A DNA stretch of 5,414 nt from Lysobacterales bacterium CG02_land_8_20_14_3_00_62_12 (GTDB taxonomy: Bacteria > Pseudomonadota > Gammaproteobacteria > Xanthomonadales > Ahniellaceae): positions 1 to 5,414 of the forward strand of contig PEUI01000009.1 in NCBI GenBank assembly GCA_002785585.1, written 5' to 3'. The notes beneath the pieces are model-generated. The model made no database searches. It was not told where the DNA came from and saw only the letters and a program-made list of their open reading frames with translations. Both the position numbers and the translations under genes were made by a program. This document shows positions 1-5,414 of this stretch, one piece after another; the stretch's first letter is position 1, and each line of letters begins with the position of its first letter.

Positions 1-93
1 GCCGTGAGATTGGCCGGTGCTCATCTGTTGCACAAACCGCTGAAACCGCTGGCGCTGAAATCGCTGATGGCCCGTTTATTGGGCAGCTATTGA
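1..93 (+). CDS. C-terminal end of a receiver (REC) domain protein, probably a hybrid sensor histidine kinase (5' part outside window)
   Basis: Frame 1 is open from base 1 to TGA at 91-93, giving 30 residues. The piece contains LLHKPLKPLALKSLMARLLG, which matches the end of a REC domain: the conserved Lys-Pro (KP) after strand beta5, then amphipathic helix alpha5. The 'LhKPlKP...L' form is typical of the terminal REC of hybrid histidine kinases with a symporter-like or PAS sensor part. That identification comes from family knowledge. In such proteins the REC domain accepts phosphate from the kinase core or a phosphotransfer partner. The phospho-accepting Asp and the kinase core lie upstream of the window, so whether this gene is intact cannot be seen. 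It ends with Gly-Ser-Tyr and no further domain. A kinase relic of similar type starts at 4135 on the same strand. A stand-alone response regulator is the main alternative. Confidence 0.72.
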   Translation, partial: AVRLAGAHLLHKPLKPLALKSLMARLLGSY

Positions 94-121
94 CCAGCGT
101 AGCGATGCCCAACCGGCGAAA

Positions 122-150
122 GTAGGGTGGATAAGTACCGCACATCCACC
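122..150. repeat. Dispersed gggtggataag hairpin repeat, copy 1
   Basis: Arms ggtggat (126-132) and atccacc (144-150) are exact reverse complements around an 11-nt loop. A related copy starting gggtggataagtgcg lies at 3874-3900. I recall this short hairpin type as scattered between genes in many gammaproteobacteria. It lies about 30 bases after the stop at 91-93, so it could attenuate transcription of the upstream gene, but no T-run follows, so a classical terminator is not supported. Confidence 0.5.
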
Positions 151-163
151 ACCGTACAGCAGC

Positions 164-337
164 GTAGCCCGGATGAAGCGCAGCGGAAAAGCGCTTCAAC
201 AGTGGAGATGGTCATCCGGGGGACAGTGGCACCTCGAACCATGACGCGGGCCAGTTGGACACCAAGGCATCCGGGCCAGTTGGACACCAAGGCATCGACC
301 GAACATCCCGGATTGCGCTGCGCTTCATCCGGGCTAC
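164..337. repeat. 174-bp intergenic element bounded by perfect 22-bp inverted repeats
   Basis: Bases 164-185 (beginning gtagcccggatgaagcg) are the exact reverse complement of 316-337, 22 of 22 positions. The right arm contains a further hairpin, cccggat (307-313) with atccggg (327-333). The gtagcccggatgaagcgcag core is one I recall as a common dispersed intergenic repeat in gamma- and betaproteobacteria. No convincing coding region lies inside; open frames crossing it are shadows or read-through from the istA remnant. The right arm ends exactly where transposase homology begins at 338, so the repeat marks a rearrangement boundary. It may be one MITE-like unit or two opposed single repeats; the sequence does not decide between them. 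Confidence 0.6.
247..296. repeat. Perfect 25-bp tandem duplication, possible relic of an insertion-sequence end
   Basis: The 25-base unit at 247-271, beginning cgggccagttggacacc, is repeated without mismatch at 272-296. By eye it resembles the 22-bp IS21 end repeats at 671-774 read from the opposite strand: both have a ccgg-gcca core followed by ga and cca. The orientation is what a right end would need relative to the left end at 774-671. This resemblance is imperfect and the link is inference. Confidence 0.55.
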
Positions 338-616
338 TTGCTGCTTCACCACCTCCGCGTAGTTTGGCCGGGCGCAGCCCTTCGCCGACCCCACATGCGC
401 CGCACCGCGATACAGGCGTTGCTCCAGATCGGCATCGCTCAACGCTGGATCCAGCGGCCACGTCAGCCCACACGCCAGAAAGCGCTTGATCACGCGCTCT
501 ACCGTCGAGCGCACCACACCCAGACTGCGCGCAATCAAGCGCTGGCTGAGTCCCTCATCAAAATGTAACCGCAACAACTCACGAATCTGTCGCATGAAAA
601 GCCTCGATTGAGCCAT
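338..616 (-). pseudogene. istA: IS21-family transposase IstA, N-terminal fragment
   Basis: Reading on the minus strand from ATG at 616-614, preceded by a GAGG ribosome site five bases upstream, the product starts MAQSRLFMRQIRELLRLHF. Residues about 22-45 (LSQRLIARSLGVVRSTVERV) form the helix-turn-helix seen at the IstA N-terminus. Next come a TWPL motif at 52-55 and a C-terminal NYAEVV at 85-90, as expected just before the conserved central region. Family members are around 500 residues; homology here stops at residue 93 (base 338). The frame then runs through unrelated repeat DNA to a stop at 214-212. The catalytic DDE domain and the partner ATPase gene istB are both absent, so the fragment cannot transpose. 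IstA normally binds the repeated sites at the element ends, four of which survive just upstream at 671-774. Confidence 0.85.
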
Positions 617-670
617 AGGAACCTCGCCGTAAAAAGCGCGAGGATGACCCACCTCAATCGAGCGCCAACA

Positions 671-774
671 CTGGCTTCCCATGGACCGGAATCTGCTGCC
701 TGCGAACTGGCTTCACATGGCCCGGAATAGTGGCTTCCCATGCTCCGGAATGCTGGCTTCCCATGGGCCGGAAT
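671..774 (-). repeat. Four 22-bp IS21 end repeats (probable transposase-binding sites)
   Basis: Read on the plus strand, the consensus is [c/g]tggcttcccatggnccggaat. Copies lie at 671-692, 707-728, 730-751 and 753-774. They differ from each other at only a few positions: a C-to-A change in copy 2 (cttcacatgg) and variable bases after catg. Starts are spaced 36, 23 and 23 bases, so the outer three copies are nearly contiguous and lie about two helical turns apart. Multiple end repeats outside the transposase start are a known property of IS21-family elements; binding by IstA is inferred from the family. Confidence 0.85.
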
Positions 775-1306
775 ATCCAGCCCCGAATAAAGCCCGTACA
801 CCCGAGAATCCGAAAGTTCGACCATCCGAGTTTGTGGGTGTCCCGCGTTGCTCCGCCGGGATGAAGCGCCGCGGCAGGTCGGCGGCGCGGAACAGACTGA
901 GCGCGATCGGATAGACCGAGAACGCGACCACGAACAGGCTGACCCCGCCATAGGTCAGCACCGCGCAGGCGATCACCACCGCCAGCGCGGCGCGCTTGCC
1001 GCCGATGCTCGCCAGTACCCAGCGCGCGATGCTCTCGGCCGCCCCGCTCGCCTCCATCAGCTTGCCGAAGATCGAGCCGAGCAGGAACATGAAGAACCAC
1101 TTGCCGATGAAGTCGCTGAAGCCGCCCATGTAGGCGTCGAGCAGGTTGGTGTGGCCGTCCGCGGCCAGCGCCGGCAGCAGGGCGATGCCGCTGGACAGCG
1201 CGATCAACAGCGCGCACAAGGGCGTGGCGATGAACAGGTTCATGCCACGCACGGTCAGCAGGATCAACAGGGCGAGCGCGGCGAGCAATCCGATCAGGCT
1301 CAGCAT
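713..1306 (-). pseudogene. GntP-family permease, truncated after 151 codons by the IS21 remnant
   Basis: The minus-strand ATG at 1306-1304 opens a strongly hydrophobic product (MLSLIGLLAALALLILLTVR...). The pattern FFMFLLGSIFGKLME (71-85), SIARWV (92-97) and VLTYGGVSLFVVAFSVYPIA (116-135) matches GntP/gluconate-type permeases, inner-membrane symporters for gluconate and short hydroxy- or keto-acids. Homology ends at about Ala151 in RRFIPA (base 854); family members have roughly 440-460 residues. The frame then continues through unassigned DNA and the IS21 left end to a stop at 715-713, adding a meaningless 46-residue tail. About two thirds of the permease is absent and does not reappear beyond the IS remnant. 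No clear purine-rich ribosome site precedes the start (tgctcc lies directly before it). Divergent to the TonB receptor, which suggests former shared regulation. The exact substrate is not readable. Confidence 0.83.
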
Positions 1307-1364
1307 GGAGCAGCATCCGGGCGAAGAATCGGCCCGCACTGTCCGCCGCCGCCGCGATGCCCGG

Positions 1365-1385
1365 CACTGTACCAAGGTACAAGTG
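1365..1385. promoter_or_regulatory. Near-perfect palindrome, candidate operator of the divergent promoters
   Basis: CACTGTACC (1365-1373), AA, GGTACAAGTG (1376-1385): the arms are complementary except for one unpaired T. The site sits in the 147-base gap between the divergent starts, 58 bases from the permease ATG and 68 bases from the receptor ATG, a natural place for one regulator to control both. No confident -35/-10 pair is visible. TATGCT (1406-1411) could be a -10 for the receptor but lacks a well-spaced -35. No regulator gene is present in the window, and the binding protein is unknown. Confidence 0.4.
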
Positions 1386-1453
1386 TTGCGCCCTTGGCGG
1401 CCGCCTATGCTGCCAGTCGTGTAATCCAGCGCGACCACCGGAGAGGGGACCCC

Positions 1454-3850
1454 ATGCAGACCAAGCCATTGACCATCGCTGTTTCGATCACCTTGCTGAC
1501 GCTCGCCGCGCCGGCCTTCGCCGACCAGGCCGACGAGGACACCAGCAGTACCGGTCCGGCGACCACCCGGGTCGCAGCGTCGGCCGCGGCCGGCACCGCG
1601 GCCACCGATCCGGAAGCGGACGCCGCCACTACCCTGAGCGAAATCACCGTCACCGCGCGCCGCCGCGAGGAGGCGCTGCTCGATGTTCCGGTGTCGATCT
1701 CGTCGTTCTCCGGCGACCAGATGGAGCGGATCGGTGCCGGCGATATCACCGACCTCAACCAGTTGGTCCCGAATGTCACCCTGGAGGCGACCCGCGGCAC
1801 CAATACCACGTTATCGGCCTTCATCCGCGGCGTCGGTCAGCAAGACCCGGTCGCCGGCTTCGAGCAGGGCGTCGGCGTGTACATCGACGATGTATACCTC
1901 AATCGCCCGCACGGAGCGGTGGTCGACATCTACGATGTCGAGCGGATCGAAGTGCTGCGCGGCCCGCAGGGCACGCTGTATGGCCGCAACACGATCGGCG
2001 GCGCGATCAAGTACGTGACCCGGCGCCTCGGCAGCGAGCCCGAGGCCGAGGTCACCGCGGCACTCGGCAAGTATTCGCAGACCGAGCTGTCCGGCAAGTT
2101 CAGCGTGCCGCTCGGCGAAACCTTGCGGGTCGGGGCCACCGTCGCCAGCTTCCAGCGCGACGGTTTCGGCAAGAACATCGTGAGCGGCCGCGACAACTAC
2201 GACAAGGATGTCAACGCCGCCCGCCTGAGCATGGAATGGACGCCAAGCGCGGACGTGTTCGTGCGCATCGCCGCCGACTGGACCGAAGACGATTCCAATT
2301 CCCGGCAGGGCCACCGCCTGCTGCCCAGCCTGCTCAGCCTGGAGCCGGTGCTGGACAATGTCTTCGACACCCAGGCCGGCCTGGATACGCCCGATGCGAC
2401 CCAGCGCAATCGCGGCATCGCCGGCACCCTGGAGTGGTACCTGAACGATGCCTGGACCTTCAAGAGCATCACCGCCCTGCGCAAGAACAACGCCGCCTGG
2501 GCCAATGACTTCGATGGTTTGCAGTCGGTCGATGTCGACGTGCCGGTGGTCTACAAGGACGATCAGTTCAGCCAGGAGCTGCAATTGCTGCTGGACACCG
2601 ACAGAGTCTCCGGCGTAGCCGGTTTCTACTACCTGGACGCCAACGCCTTCAACGATTTCGACGTGATCCTCGGCACCACCGGGGCACTGCTCAACCTGCC
2701 CGGATTGAACGCCAATACGGTCGGCGAGGTCGGCACCGAGACTTGGTCGTTGTTTGGCGATGTCTCGATCCAATTGACCGACAGCGTGGAACTGTCGCTC
2801 GGCGGGCGTTATACCGAAGACCAGCGCGACGCCTTCATCTTCCGCCGCACCTTCGTCGGCGGGCTGTCGCCGTTCTTCGGCGGCAATGCCGTGGCGATCG
2901 CCACCGCCACCAATTTCCGCGGCAACAAGACCTTTACCGACTTCACCCCCAAGGCCGGCCTGGCCTGGAAGCCTAAGGACAACCACAACCTCTATTTCAG
3001 CTTCTCGCAGGGCTTCAAGGGCGGTGGCTTCGACCCGCGCGGCTCCGGCGCCGCGGCTCCCGACCTGAACGGCGACGGCGTCAAGGACGCCGGCGAAATC
3101 AAGGAATTCCTGCAGTTCGAACCGGAGCAGGTGACCGCCTATGAACTCGGCCACAAGGCGACCTGGGCGGACGGCCGCGCCAGTACCGCGCTGGCCCTGT
3201 TCTGGAACGACTACACCGATATCCAGGTGCCAGGCTCGGTCGGGGTCGATACCAATGGCGACGGCATCAACGACAGTTTCGTCGGGGTGACCACCAATGC
3301 CGCCGAGGCGCGCATCCGCGGCGTCGAGCTCGAAGGCCAGGCCGAGATGTCCGGCGACCTGTCCGGTCGCGCCGACTCGCTCACCCTGAGTGGGACGATC
3401 GGCTACATCGACGCCCAGTTCGACCGCTTCATCAACGCCTTCGGGGTCGATATCGCCAACACCGCGACCTTCCAGAACACCCCCGAATGGACCGGAAATA
3501 TCGGCCTCGACTACAGCGTTCCGGCCAGGCTGTTCGGCCACGGCGGCACCCTGTCGTTCTTGCCGCGCGCCTCCTATCGCAGCTCGACCAACCAGTTCGA
3601 GACCGACAGCCTGCTGCTCGACCAGGGCGGCTACACCCTGTTCGATGCCAGCCTGGTGTGGAACTCGGACGACAACCGCTGGACGCTCGGCCTGCACGGC
3701 CGCAACCTCGGCGACAAGCGTTACATCACCTCGGGCTGGGATTTCGTCAACGATGCCACCCTGGCCCCGACCCTCGGCCGCGAACGCACCCTGACCGCGT
3801 TCTATGGCGACCCGGTCAGCTACCGCGCCGAGGTGACGTACCGGTTCTGA
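1454..3850 (+). CDS. TonB-dependent outer-membrane receptor
   Basis: A complete 798-residue protein. It is predicted to take a ligand across the outer membrane using energy from TonB-ExbBD. ATG at 1454 is chosen because gagagggga (1441-1449) gives a ribosome site and because the product then begins with a signal peptide, hydrophobic residues 6-19 and an APAFA cleavage motif ending at residue 23. The open frame reaches upstream to 848, but that part is antisense to the permease. A TonB box, EITVTA, lies at 63-68 after a flexible Ala/Thr-rich linker. The plug follows at about 75-195, with FIRGVG (123-128), YIDDVYLNRP (143-152) and EVLRGPQGTLYGRNTIGGAI (166-185). The remainder is the beta-barrel, ending EVTYRF with the terminal Phe needed for barrel assembly. 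No N-terminal signalling (FecA-type) domain is present. DLNGDGVKD (537-545) and DTNGDGIND (599-607) resemble calcium loops. The substrate is unknown; the divergent GntP relic hints at an organic acid or its conjugate, weakly. Confidence 0.95.
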   Translation: MQTKPLTIAVSITLLTLAAPAFADQADEDTSSTGPATTRVAASAAAGTAATDPEADAATTLSEITVTARRREEALLDVPVSISSFSGDQMERIGAGDITDLNQLVPNVTLEATRGTNTTLSAFIRGVGQQDPVAGFEQGVGVYIDDVYLNRPHGAVVDIYDVERIEVLRGPQGTLYGRNTIGGAIKYVTRRLGSEPEAEVTAALGKYSQTELSGKFSVPLGETLRVGATVASFQRDGFGKNIVSGRDNYDKDVNAARLSMEWTPSADVFVRIAADWTEDDSNSRQGHRLLPSLLSLEPVLDNVFDTQAGLDTPDATQRNRGIAGTLEWYLNDAWTFKSITALRKNNAAWANDFDGLQSVDVDVPVVYKDDQFSQELQLLLDTDRVSGVAGFYYLDANAFNDFDVILGTTGALLNLPGLNANTVGEVGTETWSLFGDVSIQLTDSVELSLGGRYTEDQRDAFIFRRTFVGGLSPFFGGNAVAIATATNFRGNKTFTDFTPKAGLAWKPKDNHNLYFSFSQGFKGGGFDPRGSGAAAPDLNGDGVKDAGEIKEFLQFEPEQVTAYELGHKATWADGRASTALALFWNDYTDIQVPGSVGVDTNGDGINDSFVGVTTNAAEARIRGVELEGQAEMSGDLSGRADSLTLSGTIGYIDAQFDRFINAFGVDIANTATFQNTPEWTGNIGLDYSVPARLFGHGGTLSFLPRASYRSSTNQFETDSLLLDQGGYTLFDASLVWNSDDNRWTLGLHGRNLGDKRYITSGWDFVNDATLAPTLGRERTLTAFYGDPVSYRAEVTYRF

Positions 3851-3873
3851 TCGGAGCGGGAGGCGGGACGGAA

Positions 3874-3900
3874 GTGGGGTGGATAAGTGCGTCGCATCCG
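3874..3900. repeat. Dispersed gggtggataag repeat, copy 2
   Basis: Starts gtggggtggataagtgcg and continues to gcatccg. It shares gggtggataagt with the copy at 122-150. Its right arm is degraded (catccggttc instead of catccacc), so it no longer forms the full hairpin. It begins 24 bases after the receptor stop codon. Confidence 0.45.
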
Positions 3901-3923
3901 GTTCAGAGGACAGACGACAGAAA

Positions 3924-4007
3924 GTCGTCGCCCCGGCGAACGCCGGGGCGCAGTCCCGACCCTACCGGTATCTCCCAGCACTGGGTCCCGGCCTTCGCCG
4001 GGACGAC
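3924..4007. repeat. REP-like hairpin pair (REPIN-type element) downstream of the receptor gene
   Basis: The element is bounded by gtcgtc (3924-3929) and gacgac (4002-4007), which are inverted. It holds two GC-rich hairpins: gccccggcg/cgccggggc with a 2-base loop (3930-3949) and gtcccggc/gccgggac with a cttc loop (3985-4004). Two REP-like hairpins in opposite orientation match the REPIN layout, mobilised in other genomes by RAYT transposases; none is visible here. The stems could also protect or end the receptor mRNA, but no T-run follows. Confidence 0.65.
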
Positions 4008-4019
4008 GCCACTTTGGTT

Positions 4020-4068
4020 TTCCCCGTTCCCCGTTCCCCGTTCCCCGTTCCCCGTTCCCCGTTCCCTG
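4020..4068. repeat. Heptanucleotide tandem array (ttccccg)6 plus one variant unit
   Basis: Six perfect 7-bp units run from 4020 to 4061, followed by ttccctg (4062-4068) and a decaying pyrimidine tract (ttccttcttcccc). The plus strand is nearly all C/T. Similar gttcccc-type heptamer arrays are something I recall from Xanthomonadaceae genomes. The array ends 66 bases before the start codon of the decayed kinase at 4135. Copy number is likely to vary between strains by slippage. The direct, spacer-free 7-bp units exclude a CRISPR. Confidence 0.9.
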
Positions 4069-4134
4069 TTCCTTCTTCCCCATCTCCCGTCACCCGCTAC
4101 AGTTGCGCCCTAACCGTTTCGCCGGAGTCGTTCT

Positions 4135-5414
4135 GTGCTGTCGCCACTCGCCGTGATCCTTGCCGGACTGCTGTGGCTCGGGCTGTTGTTCGGGGTCGCG
4201 GTCTGGGGCGAGCGCTACGCGGGGCGCCTGACCCGGCACTGGGGAACGGTGTATGCGCTGTCGCTGGCGGTGTACTGCACCAGTTGGACCTTCTACGGCA
4301 CGTGACCCAGGCGGCGCGCTCTGGCTGGCCGCTGCCGCCGACCTTTGTCGGCACCATCTTGCTGTACGTGTTCGGCGTCGGCCTGCTGCACAAGCTGGTG
4401 CAACTCGCGCGGTCCCACCATGCCAGTTCGATTGCCGATCTGATCGCCACCCGGCTCGGCAAGGATTCCTCGCTGGCGGCCACGGTCACCGCGGTCGCGC
4501 TGTTCGGAATGATCCCGTACATCGCGCTGCAACTGAAAGCGGTGGCGATGAGCTTCGGCCTGCTCACCCGGGCCAGCGATCTGGCCCCGCCGCCCTAGCA
4601 GGATAGCGCCCTGTTCGTGGCCCTGGCGATGGCCCTGTTCGCCATGCTGTTCGGCACCCGCCGCACTTCGGCGCTCGAGCACAACCGCGGCCTGGTGCTG
4701 GCGATAGCCTTCGAATCGCTGCTCAAGCTCGGCGCCATGCTGAGCGTAGGCGCCCTGGTGTTCTTTGGCCTGCCGGAAACCAGCGCGCTTGCGCCGACAC
4801 GCCCAAACAATGTCGATGGCTTCGCGCCGCTGGTGGTACTGGGCGCGCTGGCCATGTTCACCCTGCCGCACCAGTTCCATCTCGGCGTGGTCGAGTGCCA
4901 GGACCCGCGCCACCTGCGCCAGGCACGCTGGCAGTTTCCGCTGTACATGCTGCTGATCGCCCTGCCGATCCTGCCCCTGGCGCGTGCCGGCGAAGCCCGC
5001 CTGGCCGCGTTCGGGGTGCCATCCGATCTGTACGTACTGGCCCTGCCGCTCAGTCAGGGCCACACCGGCATCGCGCTCTGGGCTTTTCTTGGCGGCCTGA
5101 GTGCGGCCACCGGCATGGTGATTCTGGCCACGCTGGCACTCAGTCTGATGATCGGCAACCACTGGCTGACACCCCTGCTGTTGCTCCGGCCCTGGGCCCG
5201 GCAGCCGACCATCGACCTGCCGAGCACGGTGCTGTTGCAACGGCGTCTGGCAATTCTGGCGGTGATCGCGCTGCCGATCCTGCAACCGATCCGCGTGCTG
5301 GTCGTTGACAACGACGAGGCGGTATTGCGTGGCATGCAATCGCTATTGCTCGGCTGGCAGTGTCAAGTGTTGACGGCCAGCACCAGCAAGGCCGCCGAAC
5401 GGCTGACCGAACAG
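4135..5414 (+). pseudogene. Decayed hybrid histidine kinase: symporter-like (SSS) membrane domain joined to a REC domain, kinase core deleted (3' end outside window)
   Basis: GTG at 4135 follows GGAG (4124-4127) at a 7-base gap and reads VLSPLAVILAGLLWLGLLFG, then LAVYCTSWTFYGT. A TGA at 4303-4305 interrupts; adding one G near 4302 (ggcac-g-gtgacc) restores VTQAARSGWPLPPTFVGTIL in frame 3. A second lesion, TAG at 4596-4598, falls in DLAPPP*QDSALFVALAMALF and looks like TGG changed to TAG. Frame 3 then stays open to 5414. Successive membrane helices with SIADLIATRLGK and the HQFHLGVVE region match the sodium:solute symporter-like sensor of CbrA/NahK-type kinases. After RRLAILAVIAL the frame passes directly to QPIRVLVVDNDEAVLRGM, the start of a REC domain (about 5283 on). 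The remaining symporter helices, any PAS domain, HisKA and HATPase are missing, roughly 500-600 residues by comparison with the family. Without the kinase core it cannot autophosphorylate. Three independent lesions make sequencing error an unlikely explanation. Confidence 0.88.
5283..5414 (+). other. Start of the REC domain within the kinase relic
   Basis: IRVLVVDNDEAVLRGMQSLL shows strand beta1 and the acidic pair (DND) that binds magnesium in receiver domains, followed by helix alpha1 and a QCQVLTAS beta2 segment. Only about 42 residues fall in the window; the phospho-accepting Asp would lie just beyond the end. The fusion with the preceding membrane segment is in frame with no linker, and the ALPIL stretch just before it may be the last strand of the lost HATPase domain (LPL/LPI is common there). 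Confidence 0.75.

Larger units (their letters stand above)
338..800 (-). mobile_element. IS21-family insertion sequence remnant (left end plus start of istA)
   Basis: The remnant consists of the istA fragment and about 180 bases of noncoding left end (617-800). That end carries four 22-bp repeats, as in IS21 elements whose ends hold several transposase-binding copies. The outer boundary is uncertain. A TGT that could start the terminal inverted repeat reads on the minus strand at 800-798, leaving about 53 bases (801-853) assigned neither to the IS nor to gntP. The rest of istA, all of istB and a clear right end are missing. The element interrupts a GntP-type permease gene on its outer side, so insertion into that gene followed by an IS-adjacent deletion is the simplest history. 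Confidence 0.75.

Noticed and set aside
127..489. Plus-strand open frame across the repeat region
   Set aside because: It is composed of intergenic repeats and the antisense of the istA fragment, and has no ribosome site or recognisable domain.
848..1453. Upstream extension of the receptor reading frame to 848
   Set aside because: This part is the antisense of the GntP permease fragment and encodes a low-complexity Arg/Gln-rich sequence. The signal peptide and ribosome site place the start at 1454.
1811..3697. Long open frame (628 codons) on the minus strand opposite the TonB receptor
   Set aside because: It is antisense to a clearly real receptor gene; high-GC codon bias keeps the complementary frame open. 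The product is rich in Gly/Ala/Val/Glu with no recognisable domain or ribosome site.
3930..4004. Rho-independent terminator for the receptor gene
   Set aside because: The hairpins are strong, but neither is followed by a T-run, and the REP-like architecture explains them better.
4020..4068. CRISPR array
   Set aside because: The repeats are 7 bp, directly adjacent and without spacers, and no cas gene is present.
4300..4306. Programmed -1 or +1 frameshifting in the kinase gene
   Set aside because: There is no slippery heptamer or downstream structure, and the gene also has an in-frame amber stop and a large deletion. Simple decay explains all three.
4954..5283. 21-base near-identical repeat (tgatcgcNctgccgatcctg) at 4954-4974 and 5263-5283, the second at the deletion junction
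   Set aside because: Considered as the recombination site for the deletion, but both copies are retained and both encode an IALPIL-type hydrophobic stretch. Shared codon bias in membrane helices is an adequate explanation. Only an alignment to an intact gene would revive it.

Overview
The window looks like a chromosomal segment of a high-GC gammaproteobacterium, most probably Xanthomonadaceae (Lysobacter, Luteimonas, Stenotrophomonas or Xanthomonas type). The basis is the strong G/C third-position codon use, a large TonB-dependent receptor, a transporter-linked hybrid sensor kinase, and dispersed repeats of a kind I recall from that group: a 7-bp ttccccg tandem array, REP-like hairpin pairs and gggtggataag hairpins. 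Genus cannot be fixed from the sequence alone.

Layout, left to right. Bases 1-93 are the last 30 codons of a plus-strand gene ending in a response-regulator receiver (REC) domain. Bases 94-337 hold no gene but are packed with repeats: a hairpin at 126-150, a 174-bp element with perfect 22-bp inverted ends at 164-337, and inside it a perfect 25-bp tandem duplication. Bases 338-about 800 are a minus-strand IS21-family remnant: the first 93 codons of the transposase istA and the element's left end with four 22-bp repeats. This remnant abuts a truncated minus-strand GntP-family permease gene, of which only the first 151 codons remain. A divergent intergenic region (1307-1453) with a near-perfect palindrome separates it from the one complete gene, a 798-residue TonB-dependent outer-membrane receptor (1454-3850). 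Bases 3851-4134 carry three kinds of repeat and then a promoter/RBS area. From 4135 to the window end runs a decayed gene for a hybrid histidine kinase with a sodium:solute symporter-like membrane domain. It has a 1-base frameshift, an amber stop and a large internal deletion that joins the membrane domain directly to a REC domain.

Working together: the divergent gntP/TonB-receptor pair probably once formed an uptake module, with the receptor crossing the outer membrane and a GntP permease importing a small organic acid across the inner membrane. The permease half is broken, leaving the receptor without its neighbour. The two ends of the window both carry pieces of hybrid kinases, so the receptor locus may lie between two related kinase genes, one possibly intact upstream and one dead. 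I see no defence system, CRISPR array, RNA gene or obviously new system. The interest lies in genome decay, IS21 end structure and the chimeric kinase relic.
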